DNA of 64,000 nt, taken from assembly GCA_041395665.1 (NCBI GenBank), contig JAWLAB010000003.1, positions 1 to 64,000 on the forward strand, read 5' to 3'. The translations under genes were made by a program, and so were the position numbers. Positions within the stretch are counted from its first letter, which is position 1, and every line of letters begins with the position of its first letter. The notes below the pieces were generated by a model that was given only the letters and a program-made list of their open reading frames with translations, was not told where the DNA came from and ran no database searches. Below, in pieces: positions 33,245-41,430 of the stretch. The DNA is from Pseudomonadales bacterium. GTDB lineage: Bacteria > Pseudomonadota > Gammaproteobacteria > Pseudomonadales > UBA7239.

Positions 33245-35113
33245 ATGTCTCTATCTAAAGCTTCTATATATTCGCGATTACAAAAACTGCCATTTACTAT
33301 TCGCCTATTGGTGTTAGCTTTATTGCTGTTAGTTTCCTCGGCGTCGTTGTCTTTGCTGAGCCGTTGGCAGATCGATTTAACGCAAGATAAGTTGTATACC
33401 TTGTCACAAGGGACACGAAATATCCTAGCAGGCATTGATAAACCCATTGTATTGGAATTGTATTACTCGGAATCTTTATCGCGTGACATACCAATGCTGC
33501 GTAATTATGCAGGGCGTGTGCAGGATATTTTGCGTGAATATGAACGCAAATCACATGGAAATATTACTTTAAAAGTGATAAATCCAGAGCCATTCTCCGA
33601 AGAAGAAGACGCGGCGGCGGCTGGTGGTTTGCAAGGCATGCCCAATGGTCGAGGTGATAAAATTTATCTGGGTTTGATTGGGTCAAGCGCTGATCATTCT
33701 GAAATTATTGATGTATTTAATCCTCAAAAAGAAAATCTTTTGGAATACCAAATTAGCCAGTTGGTATACCGCCTGATGTTGCCACAACAACGAATCGTCG
33801 GCGTTATTGGAAATCTTCCGTTATTTCGCGGTGTTGATCCAAAGACAAATCGCCCGCGCCCAGATTGGTTGATTGTCAATCAGTTAAAACAGCTATTTGA
33901 TTTGCGGCGCATGATCGATGTCGGTGTCGACAAAATTGATAATGATCTCAACTTGCTCATTGTGACTCACCCAAGCAAGTTGCCAGAAAAAACACTGTTT
34001 GCTATTGATCAATTTGTATTACGCGGTGGAAAGCTATTGGTTTTTGTAGATCCATTAGCCGAAGCAGATGATAGCGACACTAGGCTGCTCGCAACGGGTT
34101 TTGCTGACCGCAGTTCTGATTTGGAGCAATTATTTACTGCCTGGGGTATTGATTATGATGCATCAAAAATTGTTTTGGATTTAGGCCGTGCGCATCAAAT
34201 TCCTGCGCAGATGAGTGGGCAACCCATTCCACATGTGGGTATTTTAAATCTAGAAGGCGACGCAATTAATCGTGAACAGAATGTGATTGCCGATTTGGAA
34301 AATATCAATATCGCTTCCAGTGGATTTATTGCGCACCACGCGGGTGCTAACACGCAATTTATTCCCTTACTGAGATCGAGCCATAAAACCGATGTCATGG
34401 ATTCACAAACCTACAGCATGATTGGTAATCACGCCGAGCTGCTGGAAAAAATGAAACCCAGTGACAAGCAGTACACCTTTGCTGCGTGGGTCAGCGGTGA
34501 TGTGAAAACAGCATTTCCTGAGGGGAAGCCAGCATAGCCGGTTTTCCGATGACATATTGAAGTCATCAAAATCGCCTATACAGTTGGTCGTTGTATTGAT
34601 ACCGATGTATTGTGGATCGTATGGGCTGATAGTGAAATGTACGGGCTAAAACGATGGCGACACCTTTGCAGCGAACGGCGATATGGTCGTTATCATGTTG
34701 GATGCGCTGGGAGGCAGTATGGATTTGACTAATCTGCGCAGCCGCGGTACTTACCAGCGCCCATTCACACGAGTAGATGCCTGAAATGCAGCAGCCGTTC
34801 GCGCGAGCAGCAGGATGCATTAGCGCAAGCCTTATCTGCAACAGAAAGAAAATTGCTTCAGCTCAATGCCGCAGCAGAAGGAGAATCCGGTTCATCCGCT
34901 GAGATTTCACCAGCACAACAACAAGAAATTGCCAATTTCTAGAAAGAGCGTGCGCAAATTAGAAAAATCTATGCGATGTACAGCATCAATTAACAGTGAT
35001 GTTGATCGGCTCGGTACAGTATTAAAATTATCAATATTGCAGCTGTGCCAGTGTTGTTGGATTGTATTTGCTTTGTGTGTGCTTTGCTGCGTCGATCTAA
35101 AGCTCGGCGCTGA
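33245..35113 (+). pseudogene. GldG-family ABC transporter auxiliary protein, 3' third scrambled by indels
   Basis: The intact frame gives 430 residues to a stop at 34537. It has an N-terminal membrane span, the GldG core (WQIDLTQDKLYTLSQGTRNIL; EYERKSHGNITLKVINPEPFS; an FVDPLAEADDSD stretch) and breaks off at KTAFPEGKPA. The remaining tail is recognisable downstream in shifting frames: a segment ending in GGSMDLTNLRSRGTYQRPF, a coiled coil (EQQDALAQALSATERKL), and a last span ending RRSKARR with a stop at 35111-35113. Restored, the protein would be about 620 residues, the usual family size. Several fixes are one-base homopolymer extensions (near 34614, 34645, 34668 and 34781). Either a poor-consensus island or a real decayed 3' end. 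Confidence 0.8.
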
Positions 35114-35129
35114 TCAAGATAACTCGGTC

Positions 35130-35930
35130 ATGCCTTTGGCTGTTTGGTCAACGGCATCGCACTTGTACTCAGAGGCGCAACTTTTAGCCGATTTTTTATC
35201 TGCGCCTCAGCTGCCGCCGGATGTGGAGCCATCACAAAAAGCCAATTTTTCTTATCTCCTTGTGCTGGATGAAAACGGCTGCAGCTTGCAACAAAATAAG
35301 CAGCGCATTGCGGTGGATTTTGTTGCAGGTGCAAGCCGTCATCGTCGTTTACAAGGTGGTGGGCGCGGTCAGCCAGTGGCGAAAGCTGTCGGTTTAAAAG
35401 CGGGCAATATTATTCCTACAGTTTTAGATGCAACAGCTGGTTTAGGCGGCGATGCCTTTGTGCTGGCATCTTTAGGTTGTGCGATGCAGTTGTGTGAGCG
35501 GTCGCCATTAGCATTTGCTTTATTAAATGATGGCATTCAACGCGCAAAACAATGTGATGATAACGAAGTGCGCGAAATTGTCGGGCGTATGGATTTGTTG
35601 TCGATCAATGCCGTGGACTATATGCAACAATTACTGTGTTCTGATTCTGTGCGGCACAAACCGGATGTGGTTTTTCTTGACCCTATGTTTCCAGAAAAAC
35701 GCAAAAATGCAGCAGCGAAAAAAAGTATGACGGCTTTTCATACTTTGGTGGGTGCAGATGAAGATGCAGATGCGTTGTTGCCCTTAGCTTTGCAAGTGGC
35801 GCAGCGGCGCGTGGTGGTGAAAAGACCGCGCCACGCTCCTGTTTTGTCGGGGATTAAACCCAGTTTGGTGATGGAAGGCGAGTCAACGCGCTTTGATATT
35901 TATACTTTGCGCAGTATGGCGATAAGCTAA
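35130..35930 (+). CDS. rsmJ: 16S rRNA (guanine-1516-N2)-methyltransferase
   Basis: SAM-dependent methyltransferase that modifies 16S rRNA G1516. The start at 35130 (MPLAVWSTASHLYSEAQLL) gives 266 aa; a longer open frame begins at 34866 but reads through the remains of gldG. Motifs are DFVAGASRHRRLQGGGRGQPVAKAVG, the SAM-binding LDATAGLGGDAFVLASLGC, and catalytic VVFLDPMFPEKRKNAAAKKSM. It lies 16 bp after the presumed gldG stop. Confidence 0.92.
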   Translation: MPLAVWSTASHLYSEAQLLADFLSAPQLPPDVEPSQKANFSYLLVLDENGCSLQQNKQRIAVDFVAGASRHRRLQGGGRGQPVAKAVGLKAGNIIPTVLDATAGLGGDAFVLASLGCAMQLCERSPLAFALLNDGIQRAKQCDDNEVREIVGRMDLLSINAVDYMQQLLCSDSVRHKPDVVFLDPMFPEKRKNAAAKKSMTAFHTLVGADEDADALLPLALQVAQRRVVVKRPRHAPVLSGIKPSLVMEGESTRFDIYTLRSMAIS

Positions 35931-35939
35931 TCGTTTTGC

Positions 35940-36449
35940 TCAGTGCGAATTGGTATTGGATGTGTGTGCTGTGCGAAACGGTGCCATTTCTAGGCTAAAT
36001 AACTGTGCGTCTTCACGACCCGTATCTGTTGGGTAGTAGTTTTTTCTTTTCCCGTATTCAATGAAGCCAGCTCGCTGATACAGTTTCTGAGCGGCAATAT
36101 TGGATACGCGCACTTCAAGAAAAATTTTCTCAATAGCTTCGTCTAATTGCAGTAGGGATTGCTTCAGTAGAGTGGCTCCATAACCTTTGCTTTGCAGCAA
36201 AGGTGAGACGGCGATGTTGAGCAGTGAAGCCTCATCAATCACAATCTCATACGCTGAAAATCCGATGATATTTTTCTGCTCATGCAAGACGAAGCAGTGG
36301 ATATGTGGCTGGATAATGCACCAACGCAGTGTTTCTGCTGACCAAGGATAATGGTGTGCCTGTTCTTCAATAAACAGTAGCTCGTCCAGATCTTTGAGTG
36401 TGGCTTCGCGTAAATTCAAGCGCGAACCAGTATTTGCAGGGTGCGCCAT
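35940..36449 (-). CDS. rimI: Ribosomal protein S18-alanine N-acetyltransferase
   Basis: GNAT-fold acetyltransferase that acetylates the N-terminus of ribosomal protein S18. The 169-aa product has LFIEEQAHHYPWSAETL, AVSPLLQSKGYGATLL (acetyl-CoA loop) and FLEVRVSNIAAQKLYQRAGFIEYGKRKNYY, all RimI-like. Its start overlaps the upstream HolD-like gene by 34 bp, an arrangement shared with the holD-rimI pair of enteric bacteria. A short C-terminal tail (TAHTSNTNSH) is extra. Confidence 0.92.
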   Translation of the reverse strand: MAHPANTGSRLNLREATLKDLDELLFIEEQAHHYPWSAETLRWCIIQPHIHCFVLHEQKNIIGFSAYEIVIDEASLLNIAVSPLLQSKGYGATLLKQSLLQLDEAIEKIFLEVRVSNIAAQKLYQRAGFIEYGKRKNYYPTDTGREDAQLFSLEMAPFRTAHTSNTNSH

Positions 36450-37138
36450 GTTTCTGCTTTGCGTGAAGGTTGTTCTAGCATTTCATGCAGTGCGCAGACG
36501 GTAATGATTGGCCAATCACGATATTGCGTTGTGTGTGTGCTGCCAGAATCGGTATGTGCGAGCAGGGTGTTAGCTGTATTGCCAAAGCAAATAATTTGTC
36601 GTGCTGCGGTATTTTTTAATGCGCCGCCGTCCAACATGCCTTGGAAGTGATCGCGTGCAGCATGGAGTGTTTTGTCTTTGTTTTGTGACAATGGCCAAGA
36701 AAATTGATGGGTATTGGCTAATTGTTCGGGACGACCAATAGCTTTCAGGATGTTGCGCAACAGCGTGAGTTGCTTATTATCCATGCGCGGCGTTTCAGCG
36801 ATCACTAACAAATCATCAATCAACCAAAACGCAATTTGGCAGCGGAATAGTGGCAATGCTGTGGTCTGTGCGGGAGTGACTTCTGTTTTTGGCGCTGCGG
36901 TAGATTTTTCTTGCGGTTGAGGGGGGGTAAGCAAAGCGGTTTCTTTTTCTAAAATAGATCGCAGACTTTCAGGCATAGCAGCGCGCGCACTATTGGCAGT
37001 TGGCGCGACGATCTCATCCTCGAAAGATTCTTCTATTTCAATAACAGGTGAGGACAGGGCGTTTGGCAGTGGAAAACGCGCTGCATACTGGACTACGCCC
37101 ATCGCCTCTAAGTAGTCCAGTCGCAGCCACTCGTTCAC
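36416..37138 (-). CDS. HolD-like protein (DNA polymerase III psi subunit candidate)
   Basis: A 240-aa protein whose start, LDYLEAMGVVQYAARFPLPNA, resembles the short chi-binding peptide of the psi subunit (LxxMGIxxWxLRxP-like). A long Pro/Ala/Glu linker follows (about residues 40-95), then a compact C-terminal domain (LFRCQIAFWLIDDLLVIAETPR to the end). It overlaps rimI by 34 bp as holD does in other gammaproteobacteria. The protein is longer than enteric HolD (about 137 aa), so the assignment rests on context and the N-terminal motif. Confidence 0.6.
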   Translation of the reverse strand: MNEWLRLDYLEAMGVVQYAARFPLPNALSSPVIEIEESFEDEIVAPTANSARAAMPESLRSILEKETALLTPPQPQEKSTAAPKTEVTPAQTTALPLFRCQIAFWLIDDLLVIAETPRMDNKQLTLLRNILKAIGRPEQLANTHQFSWPLSQNKDKTLHAARDHFQGMLDGGALKNTAARQIICFGNTANTLLAHTDSGSTHTTQYRDWPIITVCALHEMLEQPSRKAETWRTLQILVRA

Positions 37139-37165
37139 ACGCTCTCCTTTTTTGCGATCACGTTA

Positions 37166-38716
37166 TTAAATGTGATCGCCTTCCTGTGGGTTGATGCGCA
37201 GCTTTCCTTCCGCCAATAAATTCAAAGCATTGAGATAAGCCTTCACAGACGCGACGACGATATCAGTATCCGCGCCATTGCCATTGATTACGCGTCCAGC
37301 TCGCTCTAAACGCACGGTCACTTCGCCTTGCGAATCGGTGCCGCTGGTAATGGCGTTGACGGAATAGAGCAATAAATCAGCACCGCTCTGCACAATTTTT
37401 TCAATCGCTTTGAATGCTGCATCGACAGGACCACTGCCGTGCGCTTCGCTGGCAGTGGCTTCGCCTTTGACATTCAGCACAAGGCTGGCGTGTGGGCGGT
37501 CGCCTGTTTTTGAAGTTACAGCAAGTGATTCTAAGTGATAGGTTTCCGCTGCTTCGCGTGGTTCCATGTCGCTCACCAAGGCTTGCAAATCTTCATCAAA
37601 AATTTCAGATTTTTTATCGGCGAGATCTTTGAAGCGAGCAAAGGCTTCGTTCAACGCTGTTTCATCTAATTCAATGCCGAGATCTTTGAGGCGCGTGCGA
37701 AATGCATTGCGACCAGACAATTTTCCAAGTACCAACTTATTGGCGTTCCAGCCCACATCTTCCGCGCGCATGATCTCGTAAGTTTCACGATGCTTGAGTA
37801 CACCGTCTTGGTGTATGCCGGATTCATGTGCAAACGCATTTGCGCCGACAATCGCTTTATTCGGCTGTACAGGGTAGCCGGTAATACTGGAAACCAATTT
37901 TGATGTCGGCACAATTTGCGTGGTGTCGATGCGTGTTTCCACCGGAAAAATATCTTTGCGTGTGCGCACAGACATCACAATTTCTTCCAACGATGCATTG
38001 CCTGCGCGCTCGCCGAGGCCGTTGATGGTGCATTCCACTTGTCGCGCGCCGTTCATCACGGCGGCGAGAGAATTGGCAACAGCCATGCCGAGATCGTTGT
38101 GGCAGTGTGTGGACCAAATTACTTTGTTGGAATTGGGCACGCGTTCAATCAATTGACGAAAGCGATCGCCCCATAAGGCAGGAATGGAGTAGCCCACCGT
38201 GTCGGGGACATTGATAGTTTTTGCGCCAGCTTTGATCACTTCATCAAAAATACGTACCAAAAAATCAATATCAGAACGCACGGCATCTTCAGCAGAAAAT
38301 TCCACGTCGTCTGTGTACTCGAGCGCCAATTTCACTGCCATGATGGCTTGCTCAACCACTTGGTCAGGCGCCATGCGCAATTTCTTTTCCATGTGAATTG
38401 GGCTGGTGGCAATAAAAGTGTGAATGCGACCTGATTTTGCTGGTTTGATTGCTTCACCGGCGCGACGCACATCATTTTCTGTCGCGCGCGCTAATGAACA
38501 CACGGTGGAGTTTTTGATGGTTTCGGCAATAGTGCGCACGGCATCGAAATCGCCAGGGCTCGCTGCTGCAAAACCGGCTTCAATGACATTCACGCCCAGT
38601 TTTTCCAACTGACGAGCGATGCGAATTTTTTCATCGCGTGTCATGGATGCGCCAGGGCTTTGTTCTCCATCGCGCAAAGTGGTGTCGAAAATAATTAACT
38701 GTTCTTTAGTGGACAT
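37166..38716 (-). CDS. leuA: 2-isopropylmalate synthase
   Basis: First committed enzyme of leucine synthesis; condenses acetyl-CoA and 2-oxoisovalerate. The 516-aa product has the catalytic barrel (DTTLRDGEQSPGASMT; metal ligands in STHCHNDLGMAVAN; ESGIHQDGVLKH) and the C-terminal LeuA-dimer regulatory domain (residues about 390-510) that binds leucine for feedback. The long form (500+ aa) fits the LeuA type 1 family. A leucine-rich leader peptide and a palindrome lie upstream, so attenuation is likely. Confidence 0.97.
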   Translation of the reverse strand: MSTKEQLIIFDTTLRDGEQSPGASMTRDEKIRIARQLEKLGVNVIEAGFAAASPGDFDAVRTIAETIKNSTVCSLARATENDVRRAGEAIKPAKSGRIHTFIATSPIHMEKKLRMAPDQVVEQAIMAVKLALEYTDDVEFSAEDAVRSDIDFLVRIFDEVIKAGAKTINVPDTVGYSIPALWGDRFRQLIERVPNSNKVIWSTHCHNDLGMAVANSLAAVMNGARQVECTINGLGERAGNASLEEIVMSVRTRKDIFPVETRIDTTQIVPTSKLVSSITGYPVQPNKAIVGANAFAHESGIHQDGVLKHRETYEIMRAEDVGWNANKLVLGKLSGRNAFRTRLKDLGIELDETALNEAFARFKDLADKKSEIFDEDLQALVSDMEPREAAETYHLESLAVTSKTGDRPHASLVLNVKGEATASEAHGSGPVDAAFKAIEKIVQSGADLLLYSVNAITSGTDSQGEVTVRLERAGRVINGNGADTDIVVASVKAYLNALNLLAEGKLRINPQEGDHI

Positions 38717-38766
38717 GATGCTGCTCCAAGAATTTGTTTGCTGCTAAATAAAAGAAAATGCGTTCT

Positions 38767-38803
38767 GGGGTGCCTCGCGCGAGGCGTGCGATATCGATGC
38801 CCC
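38767..38803 (-). promoter_or_regulatory. leuA attenuator-like hairpin
   Basis: The palindrome GCCTCGCGCGAGGC (38772-38785) is flanked by GGGG and CCCC blocks (38800-38803 and 38767-38770 read on the minus strand), which close a larger stem. A U-rich segment (UUUUCUUUU) begins about 8 bases after the stem. It sits between the leader peptide stop (38804) and the leuA ATG (38716), the place of a leucine attenuator. The U tract is not immediately adjacent, so termination efficiency is uncertain. Confidence 0.55.
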
Positions 38804-38893
38804 TCAGGGCAGCAGGAGCAGGCAAAAGCCATGCGGGGACTGCAGGGCGAGTCCGCGATGAGTGCAATGCTTGTCGAGAGGCTTGCGTTGCAT
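38804..38893 (-). CDS. leuL: leuA leader peptide (29 aa)
   Basis: A short open frame upstream of leuA starts MQRKPLDKHCTHRGLALQSP and continues HGFCLLLLP to TGA. It contains four consecutive Leu codons (CTG CTC CTG CTG) just before the stop. This is the classic layout of a leucine attenuation leader: ribosome stalling at scarce leucyl-tRNA would alter folding of the 38767-38803 hairpin. The peptide is too short to be found by size and is supported by its codon content and position. Confidence 0.75.
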   Translation of the reverse strand: MQRKPLDKHCTHRGLALQSPHGFCLLLLP

Positions 38894-38984
38894 GGCTAGA
38901 AGAACTTCTTCATGAATAAGTAATGGCTGAATGATAATCCCGCCGAGTGGTTTTTTCCAAGTGTGGTATCAGTCACCACGGCGG

Positions 38985-39341
38985 TTAGTCACCCAAATAC
39001 ACACAACCGCTGGTGCAGGTTTCTTTGATGGTGATTTTGCTCAACAGCGGAAGTACAGGTTTTAGTTCGTGCCAAATCCAGCGTGCGAGATTTTCGCTGG
39101 TGGGATTTTCCAGTCCGCTGATGTCGTTCAGGTAGTGGTGATCTAGCCGTTCATAAATGGGGCGAAAGGCTGCTTTGATATCGGCAAAATCCATCACCCA
39201 GCCAGCCTGCGGTTCTACCTCGCCTGAAACATGGATAGAGACTTGAAAAGAGTGGCCGTGCAGGCGTGCGCATTTGTGCCCTTCAGGCACATGAGGCAGG
39301 CGGTGGGCGGCTTCAATCGAGAATTCTTTGTAGATTTCCAT
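38985..39341 (-). CDS. queD: 6-carboxy-5,6,7,8-tetrahydropterin synthase
   Basis: Zinc enzyme of queuosine (7-deazaguanine) synthesis, converting dihydroneopterin triphosphate to carboxy-tetrahydropterin. The start at 39341 (MEIYKEFSIEAAHRLPH) gives 118 aa; a longer frame to 39386 adds residues not seen in the family. Catalytic Cys and zinc His residues appear in CARLHGHSFQV, then MDFADIKAAFRP, LDHHYLND and TIKETCTSGCVY. It is upstream of the leu leader on the same strand. Confidence 0.95.
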   Translation of the reverse strand: MEIYKEFSIEAAHRLPHVPEGHKCARLHGHSFQVSIHVSGEVEPQAGWVMDFADIKAAFRPIYERLDHHYLNDISGLENPTSENLARWIWHELKPVLPLLSKITIKETCTSGCVYLGD

Positions 39342-39412
39342 GGGCTTGCTCGGCGTTGGGGCGGCAATTCTAATGCAATTGCCCATTTACGCGATTATTG
39401 CTAGAGAATGGC

Positions 39413-39441
39413 TTGCTTGCAGGGCTTGAGTTTCTTACAAT
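39413..39441 (+). promoter_or_regulatory. Promoter of rplU-rpmA
   Basis: TTGCTT (39413-39418) and TACAAT (39436-39441) with a 17-base spacer form a strong sigma-70 pattern. It is 52 bases before the rplU ATG and precedes a terminator-like hairpin in the leader. Confidence 0.65.
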
Positions 39442-39454
39442 GCGCGCCCTTCGA

Positions 39455-39480
39455 CCTGCCTCAAAAGGCGGGCGTTTTTT
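39455..39480 (+). terminator. Terminator-like hairpin in the rplU 5' leader
   Basis: CCTGCC (39455-39460) pairs with GGCGGG (39467-39472) around TCAAAA, followed after CG by six T (39475-39480). It lies between the promoter and the GGAG ribosome site of rplU, so it could attenuate the ribosomal-protein operon. One pair is G-U, so the stem is modest. Confidence 0.5.
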
Positions 39481-39493
39481 GGAGTGAGCAAAC

Positions 39494-39805
39494 ATGTACG
39501 CGGTTATTGAGTCTGGTGGCAAGCAACACCGGGTTATTGAAGGTGAAGTTCTGAATGTCGAGTTGCTGGAAGCAGCAGCAGGCGAGAAGATTGATTTCAA
39601 TGAAGTATTGATGGTCGGCAACGGCGCTGATGTCAAAATCGGTGCGCCTTTTGTGGCTGGTGGTAAGGTATCTGCGGAAGTGGTGGGGCACGGTCGCGGT
39701 GATAAAATTCGTATCATCAAGTTTCGCCGCCGTAAGCACTTCCGTAAGCAGCAGGGTCACCGTCAGTGGTTTACCCAAATCAAAATTACAGCAATCAGCG
39801 CCTGA
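39494..39805 (+). CDS. rplU: 50S ribosomal protein L21
   Basis: Ribosomal protein L21, bound to domain II/V of 23S rRNA with L20. The 103-aa product starts MYAVIESGGKQHRVIEGEV and ends QHQWF-like (GHRQWFTQIKITAISA), with the family block IIKFRRRKHFRKQQGHRQ. Length is exact. GGAG lies ten bases before the ATG. It is followed 27 bp later by rpmA. Confidence 0.98.
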   Translation: MYAVIESGGKQHRVIEGEVLNVELLEAAAGEKIDFNEVLMVGNGADVKIGAPFVAGGKVSAEVVGHGRGDKIRIIKFRRRKHFRKQQGHRQWFTQIKITAISA

Positions 39806-39832
39806 TTGTTTGAGATAGAGGGGTAAGCAGAC

Positions 39833-40090
39833 ATGGCACACAAGAAAGCAGGCGGTAGTACCAAAAACGGCCGCGATTCCCAGTCAAAACGCCTTGGCGT
39901 AAAGATGTTTGGCGGTCAGAAAGCGGTTGCAGGCAACATCATTCTGCGTCAGCGCGGCACTGAATATCATGCTGGCGCCAATGTAGGTATGGGTACTGAC
40001 CATACTTTGTTTGCAAAAGCAGACGGTGAAGTAAAATTTGAAGTAAAAGGCAAGCACAACCGCCGTTTTGTCAGCATCATCGCTGCTTAA
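39833..40090 (+). CDS. rpmA: 50S ribosomal protein L27
   Basis: Ribosomal protein L27, whose N-terminus reaches the peptidyl transferase centre. The 85-aa product starts MAHKKAGGSTKNGRDSQSKR, the canonical form without an N-terminal cleavage extension, and contains RQRGTEYHAGANVGMGTDHTL. It is co-transcribed with rplU and followed by a strong intrinsic terminator. Confidence 0.98.
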   Translation: MAHKKAGGSTKNGRDSQSKRLGVKMFGGQKAVAGNIILRQRGTEYHAGANVGMGTDHTLFAKADGEVKFEVKGKHNRRFVSIIAA

Positions 40091-40110
40091 TCAAGGTTTC
40101 TTGCTCGACA

Positions 40111-40136
40111 AAGCCCCGCCATGCGGGGCTTTTTTG
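40111..40136 (+). terminator. Intrinsic terminator after rpmA
   Basis: AAGCCCCGC (40111-40119) and GCGGGGCTT (40123-40131) form a 9-bp stem with a 3-base loop followed by a run of T. It lies 20 bp after rpmA and before obgE, separating the ribosomal unit from the GTPase gene. Confidence 0.85.
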
Positions 40137-40190
40137 TTTTAATCTAGCGCGTCTCTTGAGTGAAAAGCGCAGCAAGCTGGATATTTCCCG

Positions 40191-41402
40191 ATGAAATTTG
40201 TTGATGAAGCACCTATCGCCGTTCACGCGGGCAAGGGCGGCAATGGCTGCATGAGCTTCCGTCGTGAAAAATATGTGCCTTTCGGTGGCCCAGATGGCGG
40301 TGATGGCGGTGACGGCGGCAGCGTCTATCTGCGCGCCGATGCATCGCTCAATACCTTGGTGGATTACCGCTATCAGCGCCGCCATCGCGCGAAAGATGGT
40401 CAGTCGGGTCGCGGTGCCAACTGCACTGGGCACGGTGGTGAAGATTTGGTGCTGGATGTGCCTGTGGGTACAACCGTTATCGACGAAGACACCGGCGAGG
40501 TCTTGGGCGATTTGACGCAAGCCAACCAACGCTTGCTTGTGGCGCAAGGCGGTTTTCACGGTATCGGCAATGCGCGCTTCAAATCCAGCGTCAATCGCGC
40601 GCCGCGTCAAACCAAGCCGGGGCAGCCTGGCGAGATGCGCAACTTGCGCCTCGAATTGAAAGTGCTGGCGGATGTCGGTCTACTCGGCTTGCCCAATGCC
40701 GGTAAATCCACCCTGATTCACGCCATTTCTTCTGCGCGCCCCAAGGTGGCGGATTATCCGTTCACGACTTTAGTGCCGAACTTGGGTGTGGTCAGCGTCA
40801 GCAAAATGCGCAGCTTCGTGGTGGCAGATATTCCAGGCTTGATCGAAGGCGCGGCTGAAGGCGCTGGTTTAGGCATCCGCTTTTTGAAGCACCTCACGCG
40901 CACGCGTTTGTTACTGCATTTGGTGGATGTGATGCCACCCGATGGCTCTGATCCATTCGATAACATTCGCGCCATTGAAAAAGAGCTGAAAGCATTTAGT
41001 CCGACATTGGCGGCACGCCCGCGTTGGTTGGTGCTGAATAAATTGGATTTGATTCCAGAAGATGAACGCGAAGCGTTTTGCAAAAAATTATACAAACGAT
41101 TGAAGCTGACGAAAAAAATGCCGCATTTTTCGATCATCGCCGCAGCGGGCGAAGGTACGAAAGATTTGTGCGAAGCCATCATGTCGCACATCGAACTTGA
41201 GCGCGAAATGCAGCAAGAAAATCCTGAGTTGGCGCGTGAAGAATTGGCGATTCAACAGGCGATGCAAGAAGAATCGCGTGAAGCGATTGCGCAGTTGGCA
41301 GAAGCGCGTCGTCGTGCGCGTCTGCAAAAAACGGATGACGATGACGACGATTGGGACGAAGATTGGGATGACGGCGATGTCGAAGTCCATTATGTTCAAT
41401 AA
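40191..41402 (+). CDS. obgE: Obg-family GTPase
   Basis: Essential GTPase of 50S ribosome assembly and stress control. The 403-aa product has the glycine-rich Obg fold (MKFVDEAPIAVHAGKGGNG; GGDGGDGGSVYL), a GTPase domain with G1 GLPNAGKST, G3 DIPGLIEGA and G4 NKLD, and a long acidic C-terminal tail (DDDDDWDEDWDDGD). It follows the rpmA terminator and precedes proB by 28 bp. Confidence 0.97.
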   Translation: MKFVDEAPIAVHAGKGGNGCMSFRREKYVPFGGPDGGDGGDGGSVYLRADASLNTLVDYRYQRRHRAKDGQSGRGANCTGHGGEDLVLDVPVGTTVIDEDTGEVLGDLTQANQRLLVAQGGFHGIGNARFKSSVNRAPRQTKPGQPGEMRNLRLELKVLADVGLLGLPNAGKSTLIHAISSARPKVADYPFTTLVPNLGVVSVSKMRSFVVADIPGLIEGAAEGAGLGIRFLKHLTRTRLLLHLVDVMPPDGSDPFDNIRAIEKELKAFSPTLAARPRWLVLNKLDLIPEDEREAFCKKLYKRLKLTKKMPHFSIIAAAGEGTKDLCEAIMSHIELEREMQQENPELAREELAIQQAMQEESREAIAQLAEARRRARLQKTDDDDDDWDEDWDDGDVEVHYVQ

Positions 41403-41430
41403 ATAAAAACAGAAATAAAAAGGTCGTGGT

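Noticed and set aside
34866..35129. N-terminal 88 codons of the longer frame before rsmJ
   Set aside because: They translate the scrambled gldG tail; the RsmJ family begins at MPLAVWSTASHLYSEAQLL.
38962..38979. GTGGT/ACCAC hairpin downstream of queD
   Set aside because: On the minus strand it is followed by a run of A, not U, so it does not look like a queD terminator.
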